Assembly (NCBI GenBank): GCA_007133445.1
Contig: SLMR01000058.1
Location: 1 to 8,451, forward strand
From: Aquisalimonas sp.
GTDB lineage: Bacteria > Pseudomonadota > Gammaproteobacteria > Nitrococcales > Aquisalimonadaceae
Direction: 5' to 3'
DNA length: 8,451 nucleotides
The position numbers and the translations under genes were made by a program. Shown here piece after piece: positions 1 through 6,202 of the stretch. Within the stretch, counting starts at the first letter, position 1, and every line of letters starts with the position of its first letter. The notes under the pieces were generated by a model. It ran no database searches. It saw nothing but the letters and a program-made list of their open reading frames with translations, and was not told where the DNA came from.

Positions 1-741
1 CGGGCGGGCCGCTTTGACACGCCGACAAAGCTGCTGCGCAGTCGAGCCGAATTGTTCGGCAATCAGGTGGGCGATGCGCGCAACATCGTGCGCGGGAATT
101 ACGGGGATAACCAGGGTTTCGACGAGCGCTTCGAGAAGGGCATCGCCTACCGCACGCCCCAGGTGAACGGGTTCTTCGCGGACGTGCACTACAGCGTCGA
201 GACTCAGGAAAGCGGTAATTCGGTGGATGGCAACGATAACGACGCCTGGAGCGCCTCGCTGACTTACATGGAAGGTCCGCTCTACTTCGCCATCGCCCAT
301 GAGCGCTGGCGCTTCTCCGATGATGTAGACGAGAACAACAATGGGGACCGCCTGTACCCGGAGGAGCGGGACGTGACCCGGGTAGCAGGCTACTACGACA
401 TTGCCGCGTTCCGTTTCACCGGGCTGGCCCAGACCGCCTCGGACCCGGACGACACCACCTACGGTCTCGGTGTTCGCTACGCCGTGGTTCCCGACGTGTT
501 CCTGAAGGCGCAGTACTACCACCTGGACGCGGACGACAGCGATCTTGATGCCGACATGATCGCGGTGGGCGTGGACTACCAGTACACGCCGGAACTGTTG
601 TTCTACCTGAACTACGCCCGGATCGATAACGACGATGCACAGGGGCTCCAGCCCTGGGCGGCCGGTTCATCGCTGGCAACAACCGACGCGACCGGCGAAG
701 CGGCTTCGGCCGCGGCAGTGGGCGCCATATACCGGTTCTGA
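1..741 (+). CDS. Outer-membrane general porin, C-terminal part (5' end outside window)
   Basis: This is the last 246 codons of a trimeric-type Gram-negative porin, a beta-barrel for passive diffusion of small solutes across the outer membrane. The frame is open from base 1, so the true start and signal peptide lie upstream. What is visible: a GRFDTPTK segment near the beginning, which resembles the conserved G-x-x-DTPYK stretch of Porin_4/OmpC-like proteins; alternating short amphipathic strands such as FRFTGLAQTA and VFLKAQYYHLDA; and the C-terminal Tyr-Arg-Phe, the terminal aromatic residue recognised by the BAM machinery. The loops are strikingly acidic and Asn/Asp-rich (for example DDVDENNNGD), as often seen in surface proteins of halophiles. 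The gene ends in TGA at 739-741. Its partners and promoter are not visible. The family assignment is firm; the substrate is unknown. Confidence 0.88.
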   Translation, partial: RAGRFDTPTKLLRSRAELFGNQVGDARNIVRGNYGDNQGFDERFEKGIAYRTPQVNGFFADVHYSVETQESGNSVDGNDNDAWSASLTYMEGPLYFAIAHERWRFSDDVDENNNGDRLYPEERDVTRVAGYYDIAAFRFTGLAQTASDPDDTTYGLGVRYAVVPDVFLKAQYYHLDADDSDLDADMIAVGVDYQYTPELLFYLNYARIDNDDAQGLQPWAAGSSLATTDATGEAASAAAVGAIYRF

Positions 742-753
742 GATCGCGTGGGC

Positions 754-788
754 GTGGTGCCCGGGGGCACAGGCATTCCCCGGGCCAC
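754..788 (+). terminator. GC-rich hairpin just after the porin stop; possible terminator
   Basis: An 8-bp perfect inverted repeat, GCCCGGGG at 759-766 and CCCCGGGC at 778-785, encloses an 11-base loop and begins 17 bases after the porin stop. Outside it, GTG (754-756) and CAC (786-788) can extend the stem past a two-base bulge. The position fits a transcription terminator or an mRNA 3'-end stabilising hairpin. No T tract follows, so it is not a textbook intrinsic terminator. Confidence 0.4.
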
Positions 789-1044
789 TCCGGAGCGGAT
801 GGAGATGCCGTCAGGGCGTCCTGGCAGGGCCGCGCCGCCTGAACGCCGCGCGCAGGTAAGTGCGTACGCGGGCAATCAGGCCGGGGCGGCGAGGGTCCGG
901 GTTGCGGCCGCCGGGCCCGGGCTTTTCCCTGCTGGCGCCGTCGCAGTATACGTAGAGCAGGCCGGTCACGGCTACGTTCCTCTCACCAGATCCATGTCTG
1001 ATTTAGACTTGGTCTAAGTCTAATCCGGTGGGCGTGAAACGTCA
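789..1044. other. Gene-free intergenic stretch
   Basis: I see no convincing coding sequence between the porin hairpin and the IS flank. The short ORFs here are Arg/Ala/Gly/Pro-rich translations typical of random high-GC DNA and have no plausible ribosome-binding sites. Apart from the palindrome near its right end, the only structure is a run of GC palindromes around 906-922 followed by TTTT. I could not turn these into a clean stem. Confidence 0.5.
1003..1023. promoter_or_regulatory. 21-base palindrome overlapping a -10-like hexamer; candidate operator
   Basis: Perfect 8-bp arms TTAGACTT (1003-1010) and AAGTCTAA (1016-1023) flank a 5-base spacer, GGTCT. The dyad is A/T-rich in a very GC-rich surrounding, and its right arm overlaps TCTAAT (1019-1024), a 5/6 match to the sigma-70 -10 box. 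No good -35 hexamer lies at the expected distance. The size and symmetry resemble a binding site for a dimeric regulator, but I do not recognise the motif. No gene now starts directly downstream: the next thing is the IS left flank. Confidence 0.4.
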
Positions 1045-1061
1045 ATCCGGAGTGGGGCGCG
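1045..1061. repeat. Left copy of 17-bp target-site duplication
   Basis: ATCCGGAGTGGGGCGCG is repeated without mismatch and in the same orientation at 2648-2664. The two copies exactly bracket the IS with its transposase, so this is read as the target-site duplication made on insertion. From memory of the IS1202 family, one subgroup (ISTde1-like) makes duplications of 15-18 bp, which agrees. Confidence 0.8.
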
Positions 1062-1089
1062 TGTAGCTGCCAGTTAGTAAATGTCCCCT
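1062..1089. repeat. IS left terminal inverted repeat
   Basis: The tip begins TGT and ends in ATGTCCCCT (1081-1089), which is inverted at the other end at 2620-2628. The middle part matches the right end only weakly. Immediately inside, CCCC-TTT-GGGG (1085-1095) can form a small hairpin just ahead of the transposase start, and might affect read-in transcription or translation. Confidence 0.6.
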
Positions 1090-1103
1090 TTGGGGGGGCG
1101 GGG

Positions 1104-2414
1104 GTGGATGGGATTCGGATGAGTCTTCGGGAGTGGGATCGGGCCGGAGTGATTCGGCGGGTGGCGCCGCGCGAGTTGTCACAGCAGGCGGCGGCGGTGC
1201 AGCTTGGGTTGTCGACCCGGCAGATCAAGCGCCTGGTCAGAGCATGGCGCGATGCGGGAGACGCCGGGCTGGTGAGCCGGCGCCGCGGCAAGCCCTCCAA
1301 CCGGCGCATCAAGGAGGCGGTGCGAGAGGCTGCCCTGGAGCGACTGCGCAGCGACTACGAGGGCTTTGGTCCGACCCTCGCCGCGGAGTACCTCGCCAGC
1401 GAACACGGCTTTCCCCACTCGGTGGAGACGCTGCGTCAGTGGATGATCGCCGCCGACCTGTGGACGCCGCGACGCCGTCGGCTCCACCGCACCCACGCAC
1501 CGCGCGAGCGCCGCCCCCGGCGCGGCGAGCTGGTGCAGATCGACGGAAGCCCGCATGACTGGCTCGAAGGACGCGGGCCGCGTTGCAGCCTTATCGCCTT
1601 CATGGATGATGCCACCAGCGAAGTCCTTGCCGGAGGATTCTGGCCCACGGAGTCGAGTCGGGCCTATCTGACCATGCTCGAGACCTACGTACGAACCCAC
1701 GGCCGCCCCGTCGCGCTGTACTCCGACCGCCATGGCATCTTCACCAAGCATGACCCGGAGGATCTGGTGCCCACACAGCTCCAGCGCGCCACCGAGACCC
1801 TGGACATCGCCCTCATCCATGCCCTGAACCCGCAGGCCAAAGGCCGCGTCGAGCAGCTGTTCCTCACGCTCCAGGACCGGCTCACCAAAGCCATGCGCCT
1901 GGCAGGAATCAGCACCCTGGAGCAGGCCAATGCCTTCCTGGTGGACTACCTCCCGAGCCACGACGCGCGCTTCGCACGGCCCGCCACTGAGCACGATGAC
2001 GCACACCGCGCCTGTGCGCTCGACGCCCAGACTCTGCGCCACGTCTGCTCCATACAGCACCGCCGCACACTCTCCAAGGACCTCGTGCTCAAGTTCAAGG
2101 GCCAGCGCTACATCATCCAGACCCACGCCGGCGCCCCTCGCTAAGCCCTGCGCGGGCGCACCATCACCGTGTGCGAACACCCCGATGGCTCCGTCTCCTT
2201 GCTCAACGGAAGCGAAACGCTGGCCTATCGCGTCTTCGATCCAGCTCGCGAGACGCCACCCGCACGCTGCACCGACGACAAGACCCTCAACGCCCAGATC
2301 AATGAATTGCTCGAACGCGCTCGCTCGCCAATGCCACGCACCAACACGCCTGCCAGCGACCACCCGTGGCGCCGCATGTCCATCAACAGCAAACCACGCG
2401 CACCACGACGCTGA
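1104..2414 (+). pseudogene. IS1202/ISNCY-family DDE transposase, interrupted by in-frame TAA at 2142-2144
   Basis: This is a cut-and-paste-type DDE transposase. The reading frame is continuous from 1104 to 2414 except for one TAA (2142-2144), which ends the first part after 346 codons; 89 further codons follow in the same frame. Numbering from GTG at 1104: an N-terminal helix-turn-helix (about 24-50, with QLGLSTRQIKRLVRAW), the segment GLVSRRRGKPSNRR, a second HTH-like region (about 88-120), then an integrase-core fold with the probable catalytic triad D147 (QIDGS), D208 (LYSDRHG) and E250 (KGRVEQ). The part after the TAA (ALRGRTITVCEHPDG...YRVF) is the usual C-terminal beta-rich tail; the interrupted position follows APR, where relatives, as I recall, have Tyr. 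A single TAC/TAT-to-TAA change would explain it. The start could be GTG 1104 or ATG 1119; neither has a clean ribosome-binding site. The triad lies before the stop, so a truncated protein might keep some function. Confidence 0.85.
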
Positions 2415-2429
2415 ATCCCAAAACGCAAA

Positions 2430-2461
2430 CGGCCCCAGAGGGCGCCTGCCCCCTGAGGCCG
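2430..2461 (-). terminator. Imperfect hairpin with T-rich tail on the - strand; possible terminator
   Basis: Two 13-base arms (CGGCCCCAGAGGG at 2430-2442 and CCCCCTGAGGCCG at 2449-2461) pair with two mismatches around a 6-base loop. Read on the - strand, the stem is followed by TTTGCGTTTT, a loose T tract; on the + strand it has none. It could stop leftward transcripts, such as read-through from the VIT gene, from running antisense through the transposase. The evidence is structural only. Confidence 0.35.
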
Positions 2462-2593
2462 AATGTCGCTCGGTAACGGCTCTCCTTGCCTCATCCCTGA
2501 CCGACTTCGCCATCCTTGGCTGCCATCACTGGCGACGCCACTAACTTGCTATGATTGCCAACGCCTTGCAACCCCTCTCCCCGAATTTCTCCG

Positions 2594-2633
2594 AGGGGAC
2601 ATCTCTATCTGGCCAAAACAGGGGACATCTCTA
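2594..2633. repeat. Two tandem 14-nt copies of the IS end motif
   Basis: AGGGGACATCTCTA occurs at 2594-2607 and again at 2620-2633, a 26-base period. The first nine bases of each are the inverted counterpart of ATGTCCCCT in the left end. The arrangement looks like a pair of transposase-binding sites at the right end against a single site at the left, so the element's ends are asymmetric. Confidence 0.65.
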
Positions 2634-2647
2634 CTTTGCGTTGACAT
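2620..2647. repeat. IS right terminal inverted repeat
   Basis: Read on the - strand, the tip starts TGTCAACG and reaches ATGTCCCCT after about 18 bases, mirroring the left end (TGT, then ATGTCCCCT after 19). The match between the two ends is good only at the outer TGT and at the 9-mer. The outer limit is ambiguous by one base at 2647. Confidence 0.6.
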
Positions 2648-2664
2648 ATCCGGAGTGGGGCGCG
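2648..2664. repeat. Right copy of 17-bp target-site duplication
   Basis: It is identical to 1045-1061 and in direct orientation. It lies 35 bases beyond the 3' end of the VIT gene, so the insertion moved whatever originally lay downstream of that gene 1.6 kb away without touching the coding region. Confidence 0.8.
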
Positions 2665-2699
2665 GCAGCGCGACCGCACTCTTTTAACTGGTTGCCGGA

Positions 2700-3452
2700 T
2701 CAGAAGAAATCGAGATCGGCCAGCATGGGCTCGAGGACGGTTCCCACCAGAAACGCGACGATGGCAGCCCCGCCACCCATTAACAGCGTTTCCAGTCCGG
2801 CACGCCACCGCCCGGTGTCCAGGATGACGCCCTTGGCGTAGCCGATGCCGAACAGGGCAAGGGCGGTAACGGCGGCGCTGGCGACGAAGTACTCGCCGCC
2901 GGTCAGCACCGGGATCAGGAACGGGAGCAGCGGGATGAACCCCACAACGACGAAGGTGGTGAAGGTCGCGAGTCCCGCCTTGCCCGCCGACGGGCCGGCC
3001 AGCGACAGTCCGTGTTCCTCCATCAGCATGGTGTCCACCCACAGGCGGCGGTCACTGGTGATGGTGTCGACGATGTTGTCCAGGGTTGTCCCCGAGAATC
3101 CCTTGGCCTCGAAGATGGCGCGGATCTCCTCGCGCTCACCCCGCGGGTCCACCGCCACGTGACGCTTCTCCTGCTCCCGCAGCCGCCGCCGTTCATCCTC
3201 GCTGCTCTTCACGGCCTGGTAGTTGCTCACACCCATGCTGAAGGCATCGGCGATCAGGCTGGCAACGCCCAGGACGAACGCCACGACCCCCGGCAGACCG
3301 GCGCCGGCTACGCTGGCCACCACGGCCAGCGTGGTGATGCAGCCGTCGATGCCTCCCAGGATGGCGTCGGGGAGGTAGCTCGGGCGGTTGCCGGCGGCCA
3401 GACGGGTGCGAATGGCCTGGGGATCGTGACTGTGTTCCAGGTCGTGGGGCAT
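2700..3452 (-). CDS. VIT/CCC1-family iron/manganese transporter
   Basis: This is a 250-aa integral inner-membrane protein of the VIT1/CCC1 family, whose members move Fe2+ or Mn2+ out of the cytoplasm, often with proton exchange. After a hydrophilic N-terminus with several His, helix 1 carries DAILGGIDGCITTLAVVASV (about 29-48), close to the family signature. Helix 2 (about 53-78) contains ADAFSMGVSNYQAV. A cytosolic, Glu-rich insert follows (about 80-155), with E106, E108, E109, E115 and the M142/M144/E145/E146 cluster, the kind of residues that bind metal in characterised VIT proteins. Three more helices (about 157-182, 187-208, 218-242) complete five. The length is normal. ATG at 3452 has a good ribosome-binding site, AAGGGA (3459-3464 on the other strand) with a 6-base spacer. 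The gene diverges from the sensor gene. The likely role is metal detoxification or homeostasis; metal preference cannot be read from sequence. Confidence 0.9.
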   Translation of the reverse strand: MPHDLEHSHDPQAIRTRLAAGNRPSYLPDAILGGIDGCITTLAVVASVAGAGLPGVVAFVLGVASLIADAFSMGVSNYQAVKSSEDERRRLREQEKRHVAVDPRGEREEIRAIFEAKGFSGTTLDNIVDTITSDRRLWVDTMLMEEHGLSLAGPSAGKAGLATFTTFVVVGFIPLLPFLIPVLTGGEYFVASAAVTALALFGIGYAKGVILDTGRWRAGLETLLMGGGAAIVAFLVGTVLEPMLADLDFF

Positions 3453-3580
3453 GGCATTTCCCTTCGGTGGCGGTTAGCCGTGCCTCCAGACTACGTGCCG
3501 AACAGGGGCTGTGCTAACGTGATACTGGGCTTGCGTCGCGTTCCGAAGGCTTTTGCGACGGGCAGGGAGGCAGTTCCGGG
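3453..3580. promoter_or_regulatory. Divergent promoter region between the VIT gene and the sensor operon
   Basis: These 128 bases separate two divergent start codons and must hold at least one promoter for each unless distant promoters are used. I find a -10-like GATACT (3521-3526) for the rightward operon, but no convincing -35 partner, and no clear box for the leftward gene. No obvious inverted-repeat operator is visible, including no copy of the palindrome at 1003-1023. Confidence 0.4.
3564..3570 (+). promoter_or_regulatory. Ribosome-binding site of the sensor gene
   Basis: AGGGAGG lies 10 bases before ATG at 3581. A second in-frame ATG at 3587 would be 16 bases away, so the first ATG is preferred. 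Confidence 0.55.
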
Positions 3581-6202
3581 ATGACCATGGGGCGGTGGCT
3601 GAAATGTCGAAGGCGAACCGCTGCTGCCGTGCTGTCCGTACTGGGCCTGGCCGCAGGCCTCTCCTGGATGTCCCTGCAGTCTCTGCCCGGTGAACCCGAA
3701 CGTCGCCTGACCGTCGGTCTCTACCAGAACGCTCCCAAGATCTACACCGATGAGGGGGGTGACCCCGCCGGACTGTTCCCCGCCCTGCTGCGCCGGATTG
3801 CCGCGGAGGAGAACTGGGCGCTCACCTTCGTCGAATGCGCCTGGGAACAGTGCCTGCAGCAGCTGCAGGCGGGCGAACTGGATCTGATGCCGGACGTGGC
3901 GGAATCGGCCGACCGCCGGGAGCGCATGGCGTTCCACGAAGTCCCGGTGGTGCAGGCCTGGAGCCAGCTGTACGTGGTGACGGGAGCCGACGTCCACGGT
4001 CCCGACGATCTTGCCGGGCAGGACGTGGCAGTGCTGCGCGGGTCCGTCCAGCACGAGCATCTCCGGCGCTGGCAGGAAGACGACGGCCATACGTTCAACG
4101 TGATCCCGATGGAGAGCCTGGACGAGGGGTTTCGCCGCGCTGCCGATGGCACGGTGACGGCCGCGGTGGCCAACAATTTCTTCGGCAGTCGGCATGCGCA
4201 GGACGCCGGGCTGGTCGAGACGTCCGTCACCTTTGGCCTGACCAATCTCTATTACGCGGCACCGCTGGATGGTGACCCGGCGGTGCTGGAGGTGCTCGAC
4301 GACTGGCTGACGGAGTGGAAGGCTGAGCCGGACTCTCCGTACTACCAGGTGCTTCGGGACACCACGGCGGCTCCGGGAAGCCGCGGGATTCCGCCCTGGC
4401 TGCTGCCGGCCCTGGCGCTGTCGATCGGTGCCGCGGTGTTCGCCGGCGGGCTGGCGTGGCTGCTGCGCTGGGAGGTCCAGCGGCGCACTCGGGAACTGCG
4501 GGAGTCGACGAAGCGGCTACAGCGCGTGCTCGACAGCAGCCCGGTCATTCTCTACTCGCTGCGGGGTCCCGAACTGGAGCCGGACTGGGTCAGCGGCAAC
4601 ATCGAGCGGATTCTTGGTTACCGCAGGGATGAAGTCATGCAGCCGGGTTGGTGGGAGGGGCATGTGCATCCCGACGATCTGGAGGCTGTGCAGGCAGAGC
4701 GAGAACAACTCGCCCAGCGGGGCGAACTGGTACAGGAGTACCGGGTTCTGGATGCGAATGGTGGCCAGCGCCATGTCCTGGACGAAAAGCAGGTGGTGGA
4801 GGCGGCGACTGACGGCACCCCGCTGCAGGTGATCGGCTCCTGGACCGATCTCACCGAGAGCCGGGAGCAGCAGGCCCGGGTCCACAGTCTGGCGAACTAT
4901 GACGGCACCACCGGGCTGCCCAACCGCACGCTGCTTCAACAGCGTGTCGACGAGGCGATGGATACGGCGCAAACCGGGCAGAGCGGCTGCACGCTGGTGC
5001 TCCTGGATCTGGACCGCTTCAAGAGCGTCAATGAGACCCTCGGCATGGGCGCCGGTGACGAACTGCTACAGGCCGTTGGCCGGCGGCTTCAGGGACTCGC
5101 CCGCCCTGGCGATACCGTGGCCCGGATCGGGAGCGACACCTTTGCCGTCCTGCTGCTGTCAATCGGCAACACCCTGGCGCTCACCCACTGGCTGGACGAG
5201 CTCCTGGAGGCGTTCCGGCAGCCGTTGTCCATTGCCGGACACGAGCTGATCCTGACTGCCAGCGTCGGCGTGGCCGGTTATCCGCGAGACGGCACGCGGC
5301 GGGATGAACTGGTAACCGGTGCGGAACTGGCGGTGGAGAACGCCCGCGACCAGGGGGGCGACCGCTGGATCACCTACGAGCCCAGTCTGGGTGAGCGGTC
5401 CAGTCGGCGGCTGTTCCTGGAGAACCACCTGCGTCAGGCGGTGGCCGGTGGTGAGTTCGTCCTGTACTACCAGCCCCAGTACGACCTTGCCTCGGGGCAA
5501 CTCGTGGGCGTAGAGGCGCTGGTGCGCTGGCAGCACCCCGAGCGGGGCGTGGTCCCGCCGGACGAGTTCATCCCCCTGGCCGAGGAGACCGGGCTGATCC
5601 ATGCTATCGACCGTTGGGTGCTCACGGAGAGCTGCCGACAGCTGGCAGCGTGGGATGCTCAGGGCTCGCAAGTACCACGCGTAGCCTTGAACCTCTCCGC
5701 GCGGGAGTTCTACGACGGCGAACTGGTGCCGCGGCTGCAGCAGCTCCTGGTCGAGTATGGCCTGAACGCCGGGCGTTTCGAGATGGAGATCACCGAAACC
5801 ATGCTCATGCGGTACCCGGAGCGCGCCCGGCCGGTGCTGCAGCAGCTGGCGGATCTGGGGGTACACCTGGCCATGGACGACTTCGGGACCGGTTACTCCA
5901 ATCTCGCCCTGCTCGAGGAACTGCCACTGGATCGCCTGAAGATCGACCGCGCCCTGGTGTGGGAGATCGGCAAGGGAGAGCGGAAGGAATCCATCGTGCG
6001 CGCCATCGTGGCCATGGGGCGCGCACTGGGCCTGGAGCTTGTTGCCGAAGGCATCGAGCGCCAGGAGCAGAGGAAATTTCTGGTGGCGGAGGGCTGTCAG
6101 CTCGGGCAGGGTTTCCACCTGGCGCGCCCGGCCCCCGTGGAGGCATTGGCGCTGGATGACGTGGGCTCCTTGCGCCTTTCCGGGCACGGGGAGACGCCAT
6201 GA
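3581..6202 (+). CDS. Membrane sensor with SBP, PAS, degenerate GGDEF and intact EAL domains; probable c-di-GMP phosphodiesterase
   Basis: This 873-aa inner-membrane protein probably hydrolyses the second messenger c-di-GMP to pGpG. In order: signal-anchor helix (about 13-35); periplasmic SBP_bac_3-type ligand-binding domain (about 42-262; RLTVGLYQNAPK, GELDLMPDVAESADRRERM); second membrane helix (about 273-297); a short coiled linker; PAS domain (about 312-428); GGDEF domain (about 435-600); EAL domain (about 610-860). The GGDEF signature is GSDTF (517-521), so cyclase activity is unlikely, but the inhibitory-site motif RPGD (508-511) is five residues before it, as in RxxD sites that bind c-di-GMP. 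The EAL domain keeps all expected metal and catalytic residues: E645 (EAL), N704, E736, D766-D767, K787, E823 and Q843. C86 and C91 are the only cysteines in the periplasmic part. The natural ligand is unknown. The stop overlaps the next start by ATGA, implying translational coupling. Confidence 0.93.
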   Translation: MTMGRWLKCRRRTAAAVLSVLGLAAGLSWMSLQSLPGEPERRLTVGLYQNAPKIYTDEGGDPAGLFPALLRRIAAEENWALTFVECAWEQCLQQLQAGELDLMPDVAESADRRERMAFHEVPVVQAWSQLYVVTGADVHGPDDLAGQDVAVLRGSVQHEHLRRWQEDDGHTFNVIPMESLDEGFRRAADGTVTAAVANNFFGSRHAQDAGLVETSVTFGLTNLYYAAPLDGDPAVLEVLDDWLTEWKAEPDSPYYQVLRDTTAAPGSRGIPPWLLPALALSIGAAVFAGGLAWLLRWEVQRRTRELRESTKRLQRVLDSSPVILYSLRGPELEPDWVSGNIERILGYRRDEVMQPGWWEGHVHPDDLEAVQAEREQLAQRGELVQEYRVLDANGGQRHVLDEKQVVEAATDGTPLQVIGSWTDLTESREQQARVHSLANYDGTTGLPNRTLLQQRVDEAMDTAQTGQSGCTLVLLDLDRFKSVNETLGMGAGDELLQAVGRRLQGLARPGDTVARIGSDTFAVLLLSIGNTLALTHWLDELLEAFRQPLSIAGHELILTASVGVAGYPRDGTRRDELVTGAELAVENARDQGGDRWITYEPSLGERSSRRLFLENHLRQAVAGGEFVLYYQPQYDLASGQLVGVEALVRWQHPERGVVPPDEFIPLAEETGLIHAIDRWVLTESCRQLAAWDAQGSQVPRVALNLSAREFYDGELVPRLQQLLVEYGLNAGRFEMEITETMLMRYPERARPVLQQLADLGVHLAMDDFGTGYSNLALLEELPLDRLKIDRALVWEIGKGERKESIVRAIVAMGRALGLELVAEGIERQEQRKFLVAEGCQLGQGFHLARPAPVEALALDDVGSLRLSGHGETP
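6188..6202 (+). promoter_or_regulatory. Coupled start: Shine-Dalgarno and ATGA overlap
   Basis: GGGGAG (6188-6193) lies five bases before ATG 6199, whose last two bases are the first two of the upstream gene's TGA (6200-6202). This combination fixes the start of the downstream gene and makes co-translation with the sensor gene likely. Confidence 0.75.

Larger units (their letters stand above)
1062..2647 (+). mobile_element. Complete IS of IS1202/ISNCY type, about 1586 bp, apparently crippled
   Basis: The element lies between perfect 17-bp direct repeats and holds one transposase reading frame on the + strand. Both tips start with TGT when read inwards: TGTAGC at 1062, and TGTCAA read on the - strand from 2646. 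About 18-19 bases inside each tip lies the 9-mer ATGTCCCCT (1081-1089 on +; 2620-2628 on -), so the terminal inverted repeats are imperfect but recognisable. The right end carries a second copy of the motif. The exact right boundary is uncertain by one base: T2647 could belong to the element or to an 18-bp duplication with one mismatch. The transposase has an internal stop, so the copy is probably not autonomous. It sits in the convergent intergenic space between the porin and VIT genes and interrupts neither. Confidence 0.82.

Noticed and set aside
748..1017. 89-codon + strand ORF after the porin
   Set aside because: Its composition (Gly/Ala/Arg/Pro) is that of translated noncoding high-GC DNA, it has no ribosome-binding site, and it runs across the hairpin and the palindrome.
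1003..1023. dif/Xer recombination site next to the IS
   Set aside because: Some IS1202-family members insert beside Xer sites, but this palindrome has 8-bp arms with a 5-base spacer and does not look like the 28-base dif layout of two 11-base arms.
2169..2414. Separate 81-codon gene after the transposase
   Set aside because: It is in the same frame as the transposase and matches its C-terminal tail, so it is the downstream part of one interrupted gene, with no start signal of its own.
1179..2513. 444-codon ORF on the - strand opposite the transposase
   Set aside because: It is a mirror frame of a high-GC coding region. The + strand frame has clear HTH and DDE motifs, while this translation has no recognisable domain and crosses the real gene's end.
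5159..6187. 342-codon ORF on the - strand opposite the EAL domain
   Set aside because: It is the antisense shadow of a strongly conserved EAL-coding region; its translation is His/Gln/Leu-rich without family motifs.
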